Source: Chryseobacterium ginsenosidimutans (GTDB lineage: Bacteria; Bacteroidota; Bacteroidia; Flavobacteriales; Weeksellaceae). From it: a stretch of 64,000 nucleotides of DNA. The translations under genes and the position numbers were made by a program. Location: contig NZ_JANUCO010000001.1 of the NCBI RefSeq assembly GCF_024807225.1, positions 868,001-932,000 of the forward strand, in the 5' to 3' direction. Below, piece after piece: positions 16,565 to 25,573 of this stretch (position 1 is the first letter of the stretch; each line of letters begins with the position of its first letter). The notes beneath the pieces are model-generated. The model saw only the letters and a program-made list of their open reading frames with translations. It was not told where the DNA came from and made no database searches.

Positions 16565-17149
16565 TTACTTATAAAAACTACTACCGTCCAAATATTCGAA
16601 GACTTCGGGAGGAAGCATCGGTCTTACGTTTTTTCCTGTCTTAATCATATTTCGGATTTCCGTTGCAGAAAGTTCAATAACGGGAGCTTTAATGAAAGAA
16701 ATATTTTCATGTTGAAGATATTCAGAATCTTTCTTTTCATCATCAAAAACCCTTGGATAGACGATAATATGATGATTTTTAATTAAAGTCTCATAGTTTT
16801 TCCACTTATGCAGATTGTCGAGATTATCTTCTCCCATGATTAAACTAAAAGAATAGTCGGAGTATTTTTCGTGAAGATAAGTCAACGTATCAATCGTATA
16901 ACTCGGCTGTGGAAGCGAAAATTCTACGTTTGAAGCCCTCATTTTTGGGTAATTTTTCACGGCAAGCTGTACCATATCAAGTCTGTTATGATCCTTCAGC
17001 AAAGATTTTTTTTCTTTAAAAGGATTTTGAGGACTTACCACAAACCACAATTCATCCATATCAGAATTCTCCAGAATATAATTGGCAAGAATAACATGAC
17101 CAATATGAATAGGGTTGAAAGAACCGAAAAAAAGACCGATTTTTTTCAT
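16565..17149 (-). CDS. nadD: Nicotinate-nucleotide adenylyltransferase
   Basis: A 194-residue cytoplasmic enzyme that joins nicotinate mononucleotide and ATP to give deamido-NAD. The nucleotidyltransferase motif is clear at residues 6-19 (LFFGSFNPIHIGHV, with the HxGH signature) and the second motif at the C-terminal end, LSATEIRNMI, corresponds to ISSTxIR. Length is normal. It starts 24 bases downstream of the recJ stop on the same strand, so the two are probably co-transcribed. Confidence 0.92.
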   Translation of the reverse strand: MKKIGLFFGSFNPIHIGHVILANYILENSDMDELWFVVSPQNPFKEKKSLLKDHNRLDMVQLAVKNYPKMRASNVEFSLPQPSYTIDTLTYLHEKYSDYSFSLIMGEDNLDNLHKWKNYETLIKNHHIIVYPRVFDDEKKDSEYLQHENISFIKAPVIELSATEIRNMIKTGKNVRPMLPPEVFEYLDGSSFYK

Positions 17150-17173
17150 GAATTGATAGGTTTTAATTTAAAT

Positions 17174-18887
17174 TTAATCCCTGAATTTCACATCTTTAAT
17201 ATTAAGATAATGCGTAACATTTCCTTTCCAGTGATTTTCTTCTAAAGTGAAGGCAAGATCGAAATTCTTAGTTCTGAAATCATCCGCAAACTGACCTAAT
17301 TTAAAGCCGACACATTCAATATTTCTGCCTGTAGATTCCTGTTTTACGTAAAACTTAAGGTGATTATTATCTTTCCCCATCGTTTTAATGTATCCCGAAA
17401 GTTTTTGGTTGGTCAGCGCCAAAATAGGTTTCATATTGTGAGGTCCGAATGGAGCTAATTTTCTGTGGAAATTTATAAATTCCCTGTTGATTTCTTCAAT
17501 ATTAATTTCAGAATCTATGCTTACGGTAGGATCTTTTTGGTGATCTTTAATTTTTTCGGAAACTACTCTCTCGAATTTTTCTTTAAAAGCCTCAAATTTA
17601 TCTTTCTCCATCGATAGTCCTGCAGCAGCATGATGCCCTCCGAATTTTAAGAAATATTCCGAGCACATATCCAACGCTTCATGAACGTCAAAATCTGATA
17701 CAGATCTCGCTGAAGCTACCATTTCTCCATTGTTTCCGTCGGTGAAAACGAGTGTCGGTTTGTAATACGTTTCAATTAATCTTGAAGCTACAATCCCGAT
17801 GACTCCTTTGTTCCAATCAGGATGATAGACGATGGTTGATAATTTTGCTTGTTGCTGAGATTCAATGATTTGATTCAATGCAGACATGGTAGAATTCATA
17901 TCCAGTTCACGCCTCTCATCGTTCAGGCTCATGATGTCGCTTACAATTTGATGAGCATGTTTCAGGTTATCAGAAACCATCAATTCAACAGCTGCTTTTC
18001 CCTGAGAAATTCTTCCTGCAGCATTGATTTTAGGGGCAATTTCAAAAACAATATTTGAAATTTCGAAATGAGAAAGCTTGTCATCAGGAATTAATAATCT
18101 TAAACCTAAATTTCTCGTTTTTCGTAATATTTTTAATCCCATTTTAGCCAAAACCCTGTTTTCGCCCGTCATTGAAACAATATCGGCAGCGATGGAAATG
18201 GCAAGGAGATCTGTTAATTCAAATAATTCCGCTTCCGGAAGCTTGTAGATGGTATTTAAACCTTGACAAAGCTTAAAGCCCACTCCGCATCCAGAAAGTT
18301 CTTTGAATGGATATCTGCAGTCACTTCTTTTTGGATCCAGAACGGCAACAGCATTCGGAATTTCATCGCCTGGTAAATGGTGGTCGCAAATGATAAAATC
18401 GATGTCTAAAGTCTGGGCATAATTAATCATGTCCAGCGCTTTGATTCCGCAGTCTAAAGCAATGATTAGCGAAAAGCCGTTTTGCTTCGCAAAATCAATT
18501 CCTTCTGTTGAAATTCCGTATCCTTCAGAATTTCTGTCGGGGATATAAAAATCCAGATATTTTTTCTGAACAATTTTGCTAAGGTACAGATACATCAAAG
18601 CTACGGCAGTAGTTTCCGTCTACATCGTAATCTCCGTAAACAAGTATTTTTTCTCCGTTTTCAATTGCATTGGCAATTCGCTCTACAGCTTTTTGCATAT
18701 CTGCCATTAAAAATGGATTATGAATGTCGGTAAGGTTTGGCTTGAAAAATTCTCGGGCCTTTTGATAATTGTCAATCCCTCTAAGAACGAGGAGCTTAGA
18801 TTCAAAAGTTCCAAAACCAAGTGACGAACTTAATCCGTCTACAATTTCCTCATCGGGTTCGGGTTTGTAAATCCATTTTTGACTCAT
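17174..18887 (-). CDS. recJ: Single-stranded-DNA exonuclease RecJ (frameshifted)
   Basis: Two overlapping reading frames join into one 570-residue protein if one base is removed from the TTT at 18613-18615 (plus strand). The N-terminal piece ends KILVYGDYDVDG, motif I of the DHH phosphoesterases; the text then should read TTAVALMYLYLSK. The downstream part has ICDHHLPG (DHH motif), GCGVGFKL, INAAGRI and FGGHHAAAGLSM. RecJ degrades single-stranded DNA 5' to 3' in recombination and mismatch repair. All motifs are intact except for the single extra base, so the break is most likely a sequencing or assembly error. A -7 like box (TATTTTTG, minus strand, 18892-18899) lies just upstream of the start. 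Confidence 0.88.
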
Positions 18888-19090
18888 TTCACAAAAATAG
18901 GTAAAAAAGTTCTAAAAGCCTATTTTAAAAATGAGCAAGTTGGATTTAAGATCTTAGGGAAATTGTTCTTAATAAAACTCGTATTAAAGTAAAAAAACTA
19001 TTTCCATTGTAGTGGATTTATAGAATTATTTTTATGAATTAATATTGGTGAAAATGCATATCTTCACCATGCGAAATATTAAAATATATT

Positions 19091-19906
19091 ATGAAAAAAA
19101 TTACTGTTTGCCTGATGTTAATCGGAGCAGCACATTTTGTTGATGCACAGAAAATCAGCTTAGGAAAAATTACTGATGTAGCTTCTAAAGGTTCTAAAGC
19201 ACTTACTTTTACCAACGAAGATGCTGTAAAATTATCCAAAGAATCTGTAGATTATATGGATAAAAATAATGCCGTTGCAGGTCCGAAAGATCCTTACACG
19301 GTAAGACTGAATAAGCTTTTTGGAAAGCACAAATCTCAGGACGGATTAACCCTTAATTACAAAGTTTACAAAGTTACGGATATCAATGCTTTTGCATGCG
19401 CCGATGGAAGTGTACGTGTTTTTTCGTCTCTGATGGATATTATGACGGATGATGAATTGCTGGCTGTAATTGGTCACGAAATCGGTCACGTAAAAAATCA
19501 GGATACAAAAGATGCTATTAAATCGGCTTATTTAAAAGCTGCTGCATTGGATGCTGCTTCTTCTGCTTCAAGCACCGTTGCTACGTTAAATGACAGTCAG
19601 GTAGGTAAAATGGCAAATGCTTTTCTTGATGCTTCTCACAGTAAGAAGCAAGAATCTGAAGCGGATACGTATTCTTATGACTTCATGAAAGCAAATAAAT
19701 ATAATGTTGTAGGAGCTTACACGGCATTTAAAAAGTTAGCTTTATTGTCTGAAGGAGGAACTGCTCAATCAGGGTTTCAGAAAATGTTTAATTCGCATCC
19801 GGACAGTAACAAAAGGGCAGAAGCGGTGAAAAAACGTGCTGAAAAAGACGGTTTATGGAAAGATCCCGGAACGGTAACTTTACCTAAAACAAAATTGACA
19901 AAATAG
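19091..19906 (+). CDS. Secreted M48-family zinc metallopeptidase
   Basis: A 271-residue protein with signal peptide (MKKITVCLMLIGAAHFVDAQ). The zinc motif HEIGH is at residues 129-133 and the third ligand Glu lies in KKQESEADTYSYDFM. The region DINAFACADGSVRVFSSLMD before it is the usual M48 lead-in. Related to LoiP/YcaL- and BepA-like periplasmic proteases that remove damaged outer membrane proteins. As a soluble or peripherally bound 27-kDa form with no membrane segments it is probably periplasmic. Single gene followed by a strong hairpin. Confidence 0.87.
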   Translation: MKKITVCLMLIGAAHFVDAQKISLGKITDVASKGSKALTFTNEDAVKLSKESVDYMDKNNAVAGPKDPYTVRLNKLFGKHKSQDGLTLNYKVYKVTDINAFACADGSVRVFSSLMDIMTDDELLAVIGHEIGHVKNQDTKDAIKSAYLKAAALDAASSASSTVATLNDSQVGKMANAFLDASHSKKQESEADTYSYDFMKANKYNVVGAYTAFKKLALLSEGGTAQSGFQKMFNSHPDSNKRAEAVKKRAEKDGLWKDPGTVTLPKTKLTK

Positions 19907-19930
19907 TTTTAAGCTAAATAGTAAAAATAA

Positions 19931-19964
19931 AAAATTCCTCAAAGTTGATTTGAGGAATTTTTTT
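19931..19964. terminator. Terminator between convergent genes
   Basis: AAAATTCCTCAAA and TTTGAGGAATTTT form an almost perfect stem with T runs in both directions, between the M48 gene (+) and the ABC-F gene (-). Confidence 0.85.
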
Positions 19965-19989
19965 ATGAATTTTAATGTGGTCTTAATGA

Positions 19990-21612
19990 TTAAGAATACA
20001 TTTTTTCTCTTAATTCTTTGATCTTTTTGTCAGAAAGATATTCGTCGTAAGTCATTTCTCTGTCGATGATTCCGTTTGGAGTCAATTCGATGATTCTGTT
20101 ACAGACAGTTGAAAGCATTTCGTGGTCATGAGAAGACAATAAAAGATTTCCTTTGAAGTTTGATAATGAGTTGTTCAAAGTCGTGATACTTTCAAGGTCT
20201 AAGTGGTTTGTAGGTTCGTCTAAGAGAAGAACGTTTGCTTTCTGAAGCATCATTCTGCTGAACATACATCTCATTTTTTCACCTCCTGAAAGTACTGTAC
20301 AAGATTTCAGAGCTTCGTCTCCTGAGAATAGCATTCTTCCTAAGAATCCTCTCATGAATTCTTCGTGACGTTCTTCGTCATTTTTAGTAAATTGTCTCAA
20401 CCAATCAACCAAACTGATATCTTCCTGGAAGAATTTAGTATTGTCTAAAGGCATTTGAGATTGGTTCGTCGTAACTCCCCAAGCAACAACTCCTTTGTCT
20501 GCCTGAATGTTTCCTGCCAAAATTTCAAAAAATTCTGTAATTGCTAAAGAGTTTTTAGACAATACAGCAACTTTATCTCCTTTTTTAAGGTTTAGATCGA
20601 TGTTTGAGAACAATAATTCTCCGTCTTTAGTTTTTTCAAGACCTTTTACATCTAAAATCTGATCTCCGACTTCTCTTTCCATTTCGAAAATAATCGCAGG
20701 ATATCTTCTTGAAGATGGTTTAATATCATCGATGTTTAATTTGTCGATCATTTTCTTTCTCGCCGTTGCCTGCTTAGCTTTTGCAACGTTTGAACTAAAT
20801 CTCGCGATGAAATCCTGAAGTTCTTTCTTCTTTTCCTCCGCTTTTTTATTAGCCTGAGATCTTTGTCTTGTCGCTAACTGAGAAGCTTGGTACCAGAAAG
20901 AGTAGTTACCTGTATAAAGGTTAAGTTTAGCATAATCTAAATCTCCGATGTGCGTACAAACCGTATCCAAGAAGTGACGGTCGTGAGATACAACGATTAC
21001 CGTATTTTCGTAATCAGCAAGGAAATCTTCTAACCAAGAAATTGTATCAATGTCAAGGTCATTCGTAGGTTCATCCAAGATCAATACATCAGGATTTCCG
21101 AAAAGCGCCTGAGCCAAAAGAACTTTTACTTTGTCCTTGTTTTCAAGTTCGCCCATCAACTGATAGTGCATATCATCTTTCACTCTTACGTTTGAAAGCA
21201 TTGTTTGTGCATCAGATTCAGAGTTCCATCCACCCATTTCGTCATAGATTACACCTAGTTCTCCTGCTTTAATTCCGTCTTCGTCAGAGAAATCTTCTTT
21301 CGCATAAAGCGCATCCATTTCCTCTTTTATCTCGAATAATCTTTTGTTACCTCTTAAAACAGCTTCAAGTACCGTATATTGGTCGTAAGCAAAGTGATCC
21401 TGCTCAAGAACTGACATTCTTTTCCCAGGTTCTAAAGATACATGCCCTGTTGTCGGATCTTGCTTGCCAGTTAGTATTTTAAGGAATGTAGACTTTCCTG
21501 CACCATTTGCTCCGATGATCCCGTAGCAGTTTCCTTTGGCAAACATAATGTTTACCTCGTCAAAAAGAACTCTTTTCCCGAATTGTAAAGATAAGTTAGA
21601 TACTGTTAACAT
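19990..21612 (-). CDS. ABC-F family ATPase (YbiT-like)
   Basis: A 540-residue protein with two ABC domains and no membrane segments. First domain: GIIGANGAGKSTFLKIL (Walker A), LILDEPTNDLD (Walker B). Linker of about 80 residues rich in Lys/Glu with FSSNVAKAKQATARKKM, the P-site tRNA interaction motif. Second domain: degenerate Walker A region (KGDKVAVLSKNSLAI), signature LSGGEKMR, and LLLDEPTNHLDLES. ABC-F proteins bind the ribosomal E site and act in translation; the altered second Walker A is typical of the YbiT subgroup. No evidence for an antibiotic-resistance role. Single minus-strand gene. Confidence 0.88.
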   Translation of the reverse strand: MLTVSNLSLQFGKRVLFDEVNIMFAKGNCYGIIGANGAGKSTFLKILTGKQDPTTGHVSLEPGKRMSVLEQDHFAYDQYTVLEAVLRGNKRLFEIKEEMDALYAKEDFSDEDGIKAGELGVIYDEMGGWNSESDAQTMLSNVRVKDDMHYQLMGELENKDKVKVLLAQALFGNPDVLILDEPTNDLDIDTISWLEDFLADYENTVIVVSHDRHFLDTVCTHIGDLDYAKLNLYTGNYSFWYQASQLATRQRSQANKKAEEKKKELQDFIARFSSNVAKAKQATARKKMIDKLNIDDIKPSSRRYPAIIFEMEREVGDQILDVKGLEKTKDGELLFSNIDLNLKKGDKVAVLSKNSLAITEFFEILAGNIQADKGVVAWGVTTNQSQMPLDNTKFFQEDISLVDWLRQFTKNDEERHEEFMRGFLGRMLFSGDEALKSCTVLSGGEKMRCMFSRMMLQKANVLLLDEPTNHLDLESITTLNNSLSNFKGNLLLSSHDHEMLSTVCNRIIELTPNGIIDREMTYDEYLSDKKIKELREKMYS

Positions 21613-21632
21613 ATAGTTTTGTAAATTTGGCG

Positions 21633-21640
21633 CAAAATTA
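21633..21640 (-). promoter_or_regulatory. Candidate -7 promoter box for the ABC-F gene
   Basis: The minus strand reads TAATTTTGC, matching TAnnTTTG, 21 bases upstream of the ATG. The -33 element is not obvious. Confidence 0.45.
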
Positions 21641-21817
21641 CGAAAAGAATTTGGGTATTTCGTAATAATGTAATATTCAACTTTTTAATGTGGGGTATTT
21701 TTTATATATTTCATAAAGGAAATTTAATGAAATGCTAAAGTCTTCTATGGACAGCTTGATGTAGCATTAAGTGCAACTTTATTAAATTCAGACATCATTT
21801 ATATATACGAACTTAAA

Positions 21818-22276
21818 ATGAAGATTGAAAAAACAGTCAATATATTTAACAGAAGAGCCAGATTCGAGTACGAAATCATGGAAGAATATGAAGCCGGGAT
21901 GGTTTTAACGGGTACGGAAATAAAATCTTTGCGCTCTTCTAAGGCTTCTATTACAGAATCGTTCTGTCAGTTTATTGATGGGGAATTATACATTATTAAT
22001 ATGATGATTGATGAGTACAAACTGGGTACTTTTTACAATCACAAGACAAAAAGGGAACGGAAATTGCTCTTGCACAAAAAAGAATTGCAAAAACTTGAAA
22101 AAAAATTAAAGGATGCTGGTAATACTGTTGTACCTTTAAAATTATATATCAATGACAAGGGAAAAGCAAAGGTCTTGATTGCCCTTGGTAGAGGGAAAAA
22201 ACTCTTCGATAAAAGGGAGAGCATAAAAGATAGAGAAAATAAACGAAACCTCGATAGAATATTAAAGAAAAGTTAA
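21818..22276 (+). CDS. smpB: SsrA-binding protein SmpB
   Basis: A 152-residue protein matching SmpB throughout: IFNRRARFEYEI, EAGMVLTGTEIKSLR, ITESFCQFIDGELYIINM, HKTKRERKLLLHKKE, and the C-terminal tail KKLFDKRESIKDRENKR, which enters the mRNA channel. It delivers tmRNA to stalled ribosomes for trans-translation. No tmRNA gene was seen in this window. The start ATG at 21818 gives the usual length. Confidence 0.95.
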   Translation: MKIEKTVNIFNRRARFEYEIMEEYEAGMVLTGTEIKSLRSSKASITESFCQFIDGELYIINMMIDEYKLGTFYNHKTKRERKLLLHKKELQKLEKKLKDAGNTVVPLKLYINDKGKAKVLIALGRGKKLFDKRESIKDRENKRNLDRILKKS

Positions 22277-22292
22277 AAATCATCGGAAAAAC

Positions 22293-22324
22293 TTTGTTTA
22301 TAAAGAAAAATTATATTTATTTTG
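22293..22324 (+). promoter_or_regulatory. Promoter of the OmpA gene
   Basis: TTTG at 22293-22296, a 20-base spacer, then TTATTTTG at 22317-22324 (one mismatch from TAnnTTTG). This is a good Bacteroidota vegetative promoter and suits a gene expected to be highly expressed. The ATG follows 29 bases later. Confidence 0.6.
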
Positions 22325-22353
22325 CATTATCAATTATTTAATCATTTAATTCT

Positions 22354-23853
22354 ATGAAAAATCTAAAATTAGGAATTTCAGCATTGGCACTTACTGTTGC
22401 TTCTACTGTGTTCGCTCAGACTACCAACAATCCGTGGTTAATCGGAGTTGGTGCTCACGCGGAGAACCACTTGGCACAGAGAGATAGTTTCAGTAATACT
22501 TTTGCTGCTAAAAATTTGACGAAGACAATGTTCAATATGAACAACTTCTCTATTACTCCTCCATTATCTAAACTTACTGTTGCTAGAAACATCGGTAAAG
22601 GTTTGGTTATTGACTGGCAGACTACTGTTGGAAATGTTGAGAACAAGAGATTTAACATGGGTAAAGAATTCATGTTGATGACTGGTCTTGGTTTCCAAGC
22701 TAAAGCTGCAGGTCTTTTATGGAATGAAGAATCTTGGTTTGACCCATATTTAAGAGTTGGGGCTAACTACCTAAGACATGATTACTCATCTCTTACTTTC
22801 CCAAGAACTGATGCTAATGGTGAGTATACAACAAACGGAAGTGATGGTAACGAAAACGGTAAGTCTAACTTCTTTACTGTTGCTACAGGTGCTGGTGTTA
22901 ATTTCTGGGTAACTAAAAACTTCGGTTTAGGGGTGCAAGGAGATTACGTATCAACTCCAGGTGATAAATCTACAGTTGCTAACTTCTGGCAAGCTTCTGC
23001 TTCATTGAACTTTAGATTCGGAAACAGAGACAGAGATAAGGATGGTATCTTAGATAAAGACGATTTATGTCCTGATACACCAGGTTTACCAGAATTCCAA
23101 GGATGTCCTGATACTGACGGTGATGGAGTTCCAGATAAAGACGATCAATGTCCAGATGTTGCTGGTCCGGTTGAAAACAACGGATGCCCTTGGCCAGATA
23201 CTGACGGTGACGGTATAATCGACAAAGATGATGCTTGTCCTACAGTTGCAGGTCCTGCTGAAAACAACGGTTGTCCTTGGCCAGATACAGACAATGATGG
23301 TATCTTAGATAAAGATGATGCTTGTCCTACTGTACCAGGTCTTCCTGAATACAACGGATGTCCTAAGCCTAAAAAACAAACTGCTATTGATGTAGAGAAT
23401 GAAGTTAAGAATGTTTACTTCGATTTCAATAAATCTACAATCAAAGCTGAGTCTTCTTCTGCTTTAGATAGAGCTGCTAATATCATTAAGAAAGATGGAG
23501 GTAACTTCCTATTAGAAGGTCAAACTGATGCAAAAGGTGCTGAAGCTTACAACTTGAAATTATCTAGAGAAAGAGCTGCTTCTGTAGTTGCTGCTTTAGA
23601 TGCTAGAGGTGTAGATGCTAATGCTCTTAAATCTATCGGTGTTGGTGAAGCTAAAGCTACAGTTTCTGAAAAAGCAACTGATGCTGAAAGACAAGTTGAC
23701 AGAAAAGTAGTTGTAAAAGCTATCGAAAGTGCTGACGAGTGGAATGCTATCGCTAAGAAAGACTACACTGACGCTCCAGTTGTTAAAAAAGCTGTTGCTA
23801 AGAAAAAAGTTGTTGCTAAAAAGAAAAAAGCTACAGCTAAAAAGAAAAAATAA
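22354..23853 (+). CDS. OmpA-family outer membrane protein with thrombospondin type-3 repeats
   Basis: A 499-residue protein. Signal peptide (ISALALTVASTVFAQ), then an eight-stranded barrel region to about residue 225, four Asp-rich calcium-binding TSP3 repeats (DRDKDGILDKDDLCPDT, DTDGDGVPDKDDQCPDV and two more, about 227-342), and an OmpA C-terminal peptidoglycan-binding domain (YFDFNKSTIKAES, LEGQTDAKGAEAYNLKLSRERA, GVGEAKA). The end is unusual: about 30 residues of Ala/Val/Lys with long Lys runs. The gene uses a narrow set of codons (for example GCT for Ala), typical of abundant proteins. It anchors the outer membrane to peptidoglycan and is probably a major envelope protein. Confidence 0.9.
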   Translation: MKNLKLGISALALTVASTVFAQTTNNPWLIGVGAHAENHLAQRDSFSNTFAAKNLTKTMFNMNNFSITPPLSKLTVARNIGKGLVIDWQTTVGNVENKRFNMGKEFMLMTGLGFQAKAAGLLWNEESWFDPYLRVGANYLRHDYSSLTFPRTDANGEYTTNGSDGNENGKSNFFTVATGAGVNFWVTKNFGLGVQGDYVSTPGDKSTVANFWQASASLNFRFGNRDRDKDGILDKDDLCPDTPGLPEFQGCPDTDGDGVPDKDDQCPDVAGPVENNGCPWPDTDGDGIIDKDDACPTVAGPAENNGCPWPDTDNDGILDKDDACPTVPGLPEYNGCPKPKKQTAIDVENEVKNVYFDFNKSTIKAESSSALDRAANIIKKDGGNFLLEGQTDAKGAEAYNLKLSRERAASVVAALDARGVDANALKSIGVGEAKATVSEKATDAERQVDRKVVVKAIESADEWNAIAKKDYTDAPVVKKAVAKKKVVAKKKKATAKKKK

Positions 23854-23874
23854 TTAAATTTTTCTAAATATAAA

Positions 23875-23908
23875 TACCTCCAGTTCTCTGGGGGTATTTT
23901 TTTTTTTG
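23875..23908 (+). terminator. Terminator after the OmpA gene
   Basis: TACCTCCAG and CTGGGGGTA form a 9-bp stem (one G-U pair) around TTCT, followed by a long T run. Confidence 0.9.
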
Positions 23909-23947
23909 TTGACTTTTAGTTAATTTTGTTGAAAATTTAAAATAAAA

Positions 23948-24688
23948 ATGGGAAGAGCATTTGAATATAGAAAGGCTTCTAAAATGGCACGTTGGGATAA
24001 AATGGCCAAAACTTTCTCTAAAATAGGTAAAGATATTGCACTTGCAGTAAAAGCAGGAGGAACAGATCCCGAAGCGAATCCGGCTTTGAGAAGATGTATC
24101 CAAAATGCGAAAGGAGCAAACATGCCGAAAGATAATGTTGAAAGAGCAATTAAAAAAGCAGGTGGGGCAGATGCAGAAAACTACGAAGAGATCACTTATG
24201 AAGGATACGGACAAGGTGGTGTTGCATTTTTCGTGGAATGTACTACAAATAACCCAACAAGAACTGTTGCCAACGTAAGAGCTATTTTCAATAAGTTCGA
24301 TGGAAACTTGGGTAAAAACGGTGAATTAGCATTTATCTTCGACAGAAAAGGAATTTTCACGATCGATTTAGCTCAAATTAAAATGGATTGGGACGAATTC
24401 GAAATGGAAATGATCGACGGTGGAGCAGAAGACGTAGAAAAAGATGAAGAAGAAGTAATGATTACAACGGCTTTTGAAGATTTCGGTTCTTTGTCTCACA
24501 AATTAGATGAGCTTAAAATTGAAGTAAAAAGCGCAGAATTGGAAAGAATTCCAAACAATACGAAAGAAGTAAACGAAGAACAGTTCAAAGCGAATATGAA
24601 AATGCTTGATCGTTTTGAAGACGACGACGACGTACAAAACGTTTACCACAACATGGAAATCACAGAAGAGCTGATGAACTCGCTGTAA
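23948..24688 (+). CDS. YebC/PmpR family protein
   Basis: A 246-residue YebC-family protein. The N-terminus MGRAFEYRKASKMARW is the Bacteroidota variant of the AGHSKW start; later come ALRRCIQNAKGANMPKDNVERAIKKAGG, YEGYGQGGVAFFVECTTNNPTRTVANVR and FDRKGIFTI. Members were annotated as transcriptional regulators, while more recent work links the family to translation of proline-rich stretches. Cytoplasmic. A -7 like box (TAATTTTG, 23921-23928) lies upstream, right after the OmpA terminator, so it is probably transcribed on its own. Confidence 0.9.
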   Translation: MGRAFEYRKASKMARWDKMAKTFSKIGKDIALAVKAGGTDPEANPALRRCIQNAKGANMPKDNVERAIKKAGGADAENYEEITYEGYGQGGVAFFVECTTNNPTRTVANVRAIFNKFDGNLGKNGELAFIFDRKGIFTIDLAQIKMDWDEFEMEMIDGGAEDVEKDEEEVMITTAFEDFGSLSHKLDELKIEVKSAELERIPNNTKEVNEEQFKANMKMLDRFEDDDDVQNVYHNMEITEELMNSL

Positions 24689-24745
24689 AAAATAATATAA
24701 CATTCATATACAGTTAACTTTCAAGTACTTTCTTTGCATAAAACT

Positions 24746-25573
24746 ATGAAAAGAAACGTTGAATTAGTTGTCATATCGGATGTTCATTTGGGAACTTATG
24801 GATGTAAGGCTAAAGAATTACTGAGATATCTTAATTCTATTCAGCCGAAAACTTTAGTTTTAAACGGTGATATCATTGATATCTGGCAATTCAAAAAGTC
24901 TTACTTCCCTAAACCTCATTTGAAGGTGATCAAAAAGATCCTTTCATTTGCTACAAAAAATACCGATGTGTTCTACATCACCGGAAATCACGACGAGATG
25001 TTCCGAAAGTTTACCGATTTTGAATTGGGTAAATTAAAAGTCTGCAATAAAGTTTTCCTAGACATCGACGACAAAAAAACATGGATCTTTCACGGAGATG
25101 TTTTCGATGCTTCCGTTCAGCATTCCAAATGGATCGCCAAATTGGGTGGCAAAGGCTACGATTTATTAATCGTAATCAATAATGTTGTAAATTGGTTCTT
25201 AGAGAAAATGGGCAGAGAAAAATATTCGTTTTCAAAAAAGATTAAAAACAACGTAAAAAAAGCAGTAAAGTATATCGGTGATTTTGAATTGACGGCTTCA
25301 GAATTGGCAATCGACAATCATTACGACTACGTCATTTGCGGACATATTCATCAACCGCAGATTCGGGAAGTTGTCAACAAAAAAGGATCTTGTACTTATC
25401 TGAATTCCGGAGACTGGATAGAAAATCTTTCCGCTTTGGAATACAACGATAAAGAATGGAAAATTTTTTATTATGATGAACATAAAGATTCATTGAAAGA
25501 CGATGTAACAGATGAAATTCAGGATATCGACAGTGCCGAACTTTTAAAAATAGTAACCAATTTCACACAATGA
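24746..25573 (+). CDS. LpxH-like calcineurin-fold metallophosphoesterase
   Basis: A 275-residue enzyme with a complete dimetal site: ISDVHLG, NGDIIDIW, TGNHDEMF, HGDVFD and CGHIHQP. This resembles UDP-2,3-diacylglucosamine diphosphatase (LpxH) and its paralogues, which act on lipid-linked or nucleotide-sugar pyrophosphates at the inner membrane face. I chose ATG 24746; an earlier TTG at 24734 exists but adds only four residues. It overlaps the following glycosyltransferase by ATGA, so both probably work in one glycolipid or envelope pathway. The true substrate is not settled by sequence. Confidence 0.78.
   Translation: MKRNVELVVISDVHLGTYGCKAKELLRYLNSIQPKTLVLNGDIIDIWQFKKSYFPKPHLKVIKKILSFATKNTDVFYITGNHDEMFRKFTDFELGKLKVCNKVFLDIDDKKTWIFHGDVFDASVQHSKWIAKLGGKGYDLLIVINNVVNWFLEKMGREKYSFSKKIKNNVKKAVKYIGDFELTASELAIDNHYDYVICGHIHQPQIREVVNKKGSCTYLNSGDWIENLSALEYNDKEWKIFYYDEHKDSLKDDVTDEIQDIDSAELLKIVTNFTQ

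Noticed and set aside
19990..21612. ABC-F ribosome-protection resistance gene
   Set aside because: Sequence resembles the housekeeping YbiT group, lacks an extended antibiotic-resistance linker, and sits among core genes.
23100..23345. DNA tandem repeat or CRISPR in the OmpA gene
   Set aside because: The periodicity is explained by translated TSP3 repeats in a continuous frame.
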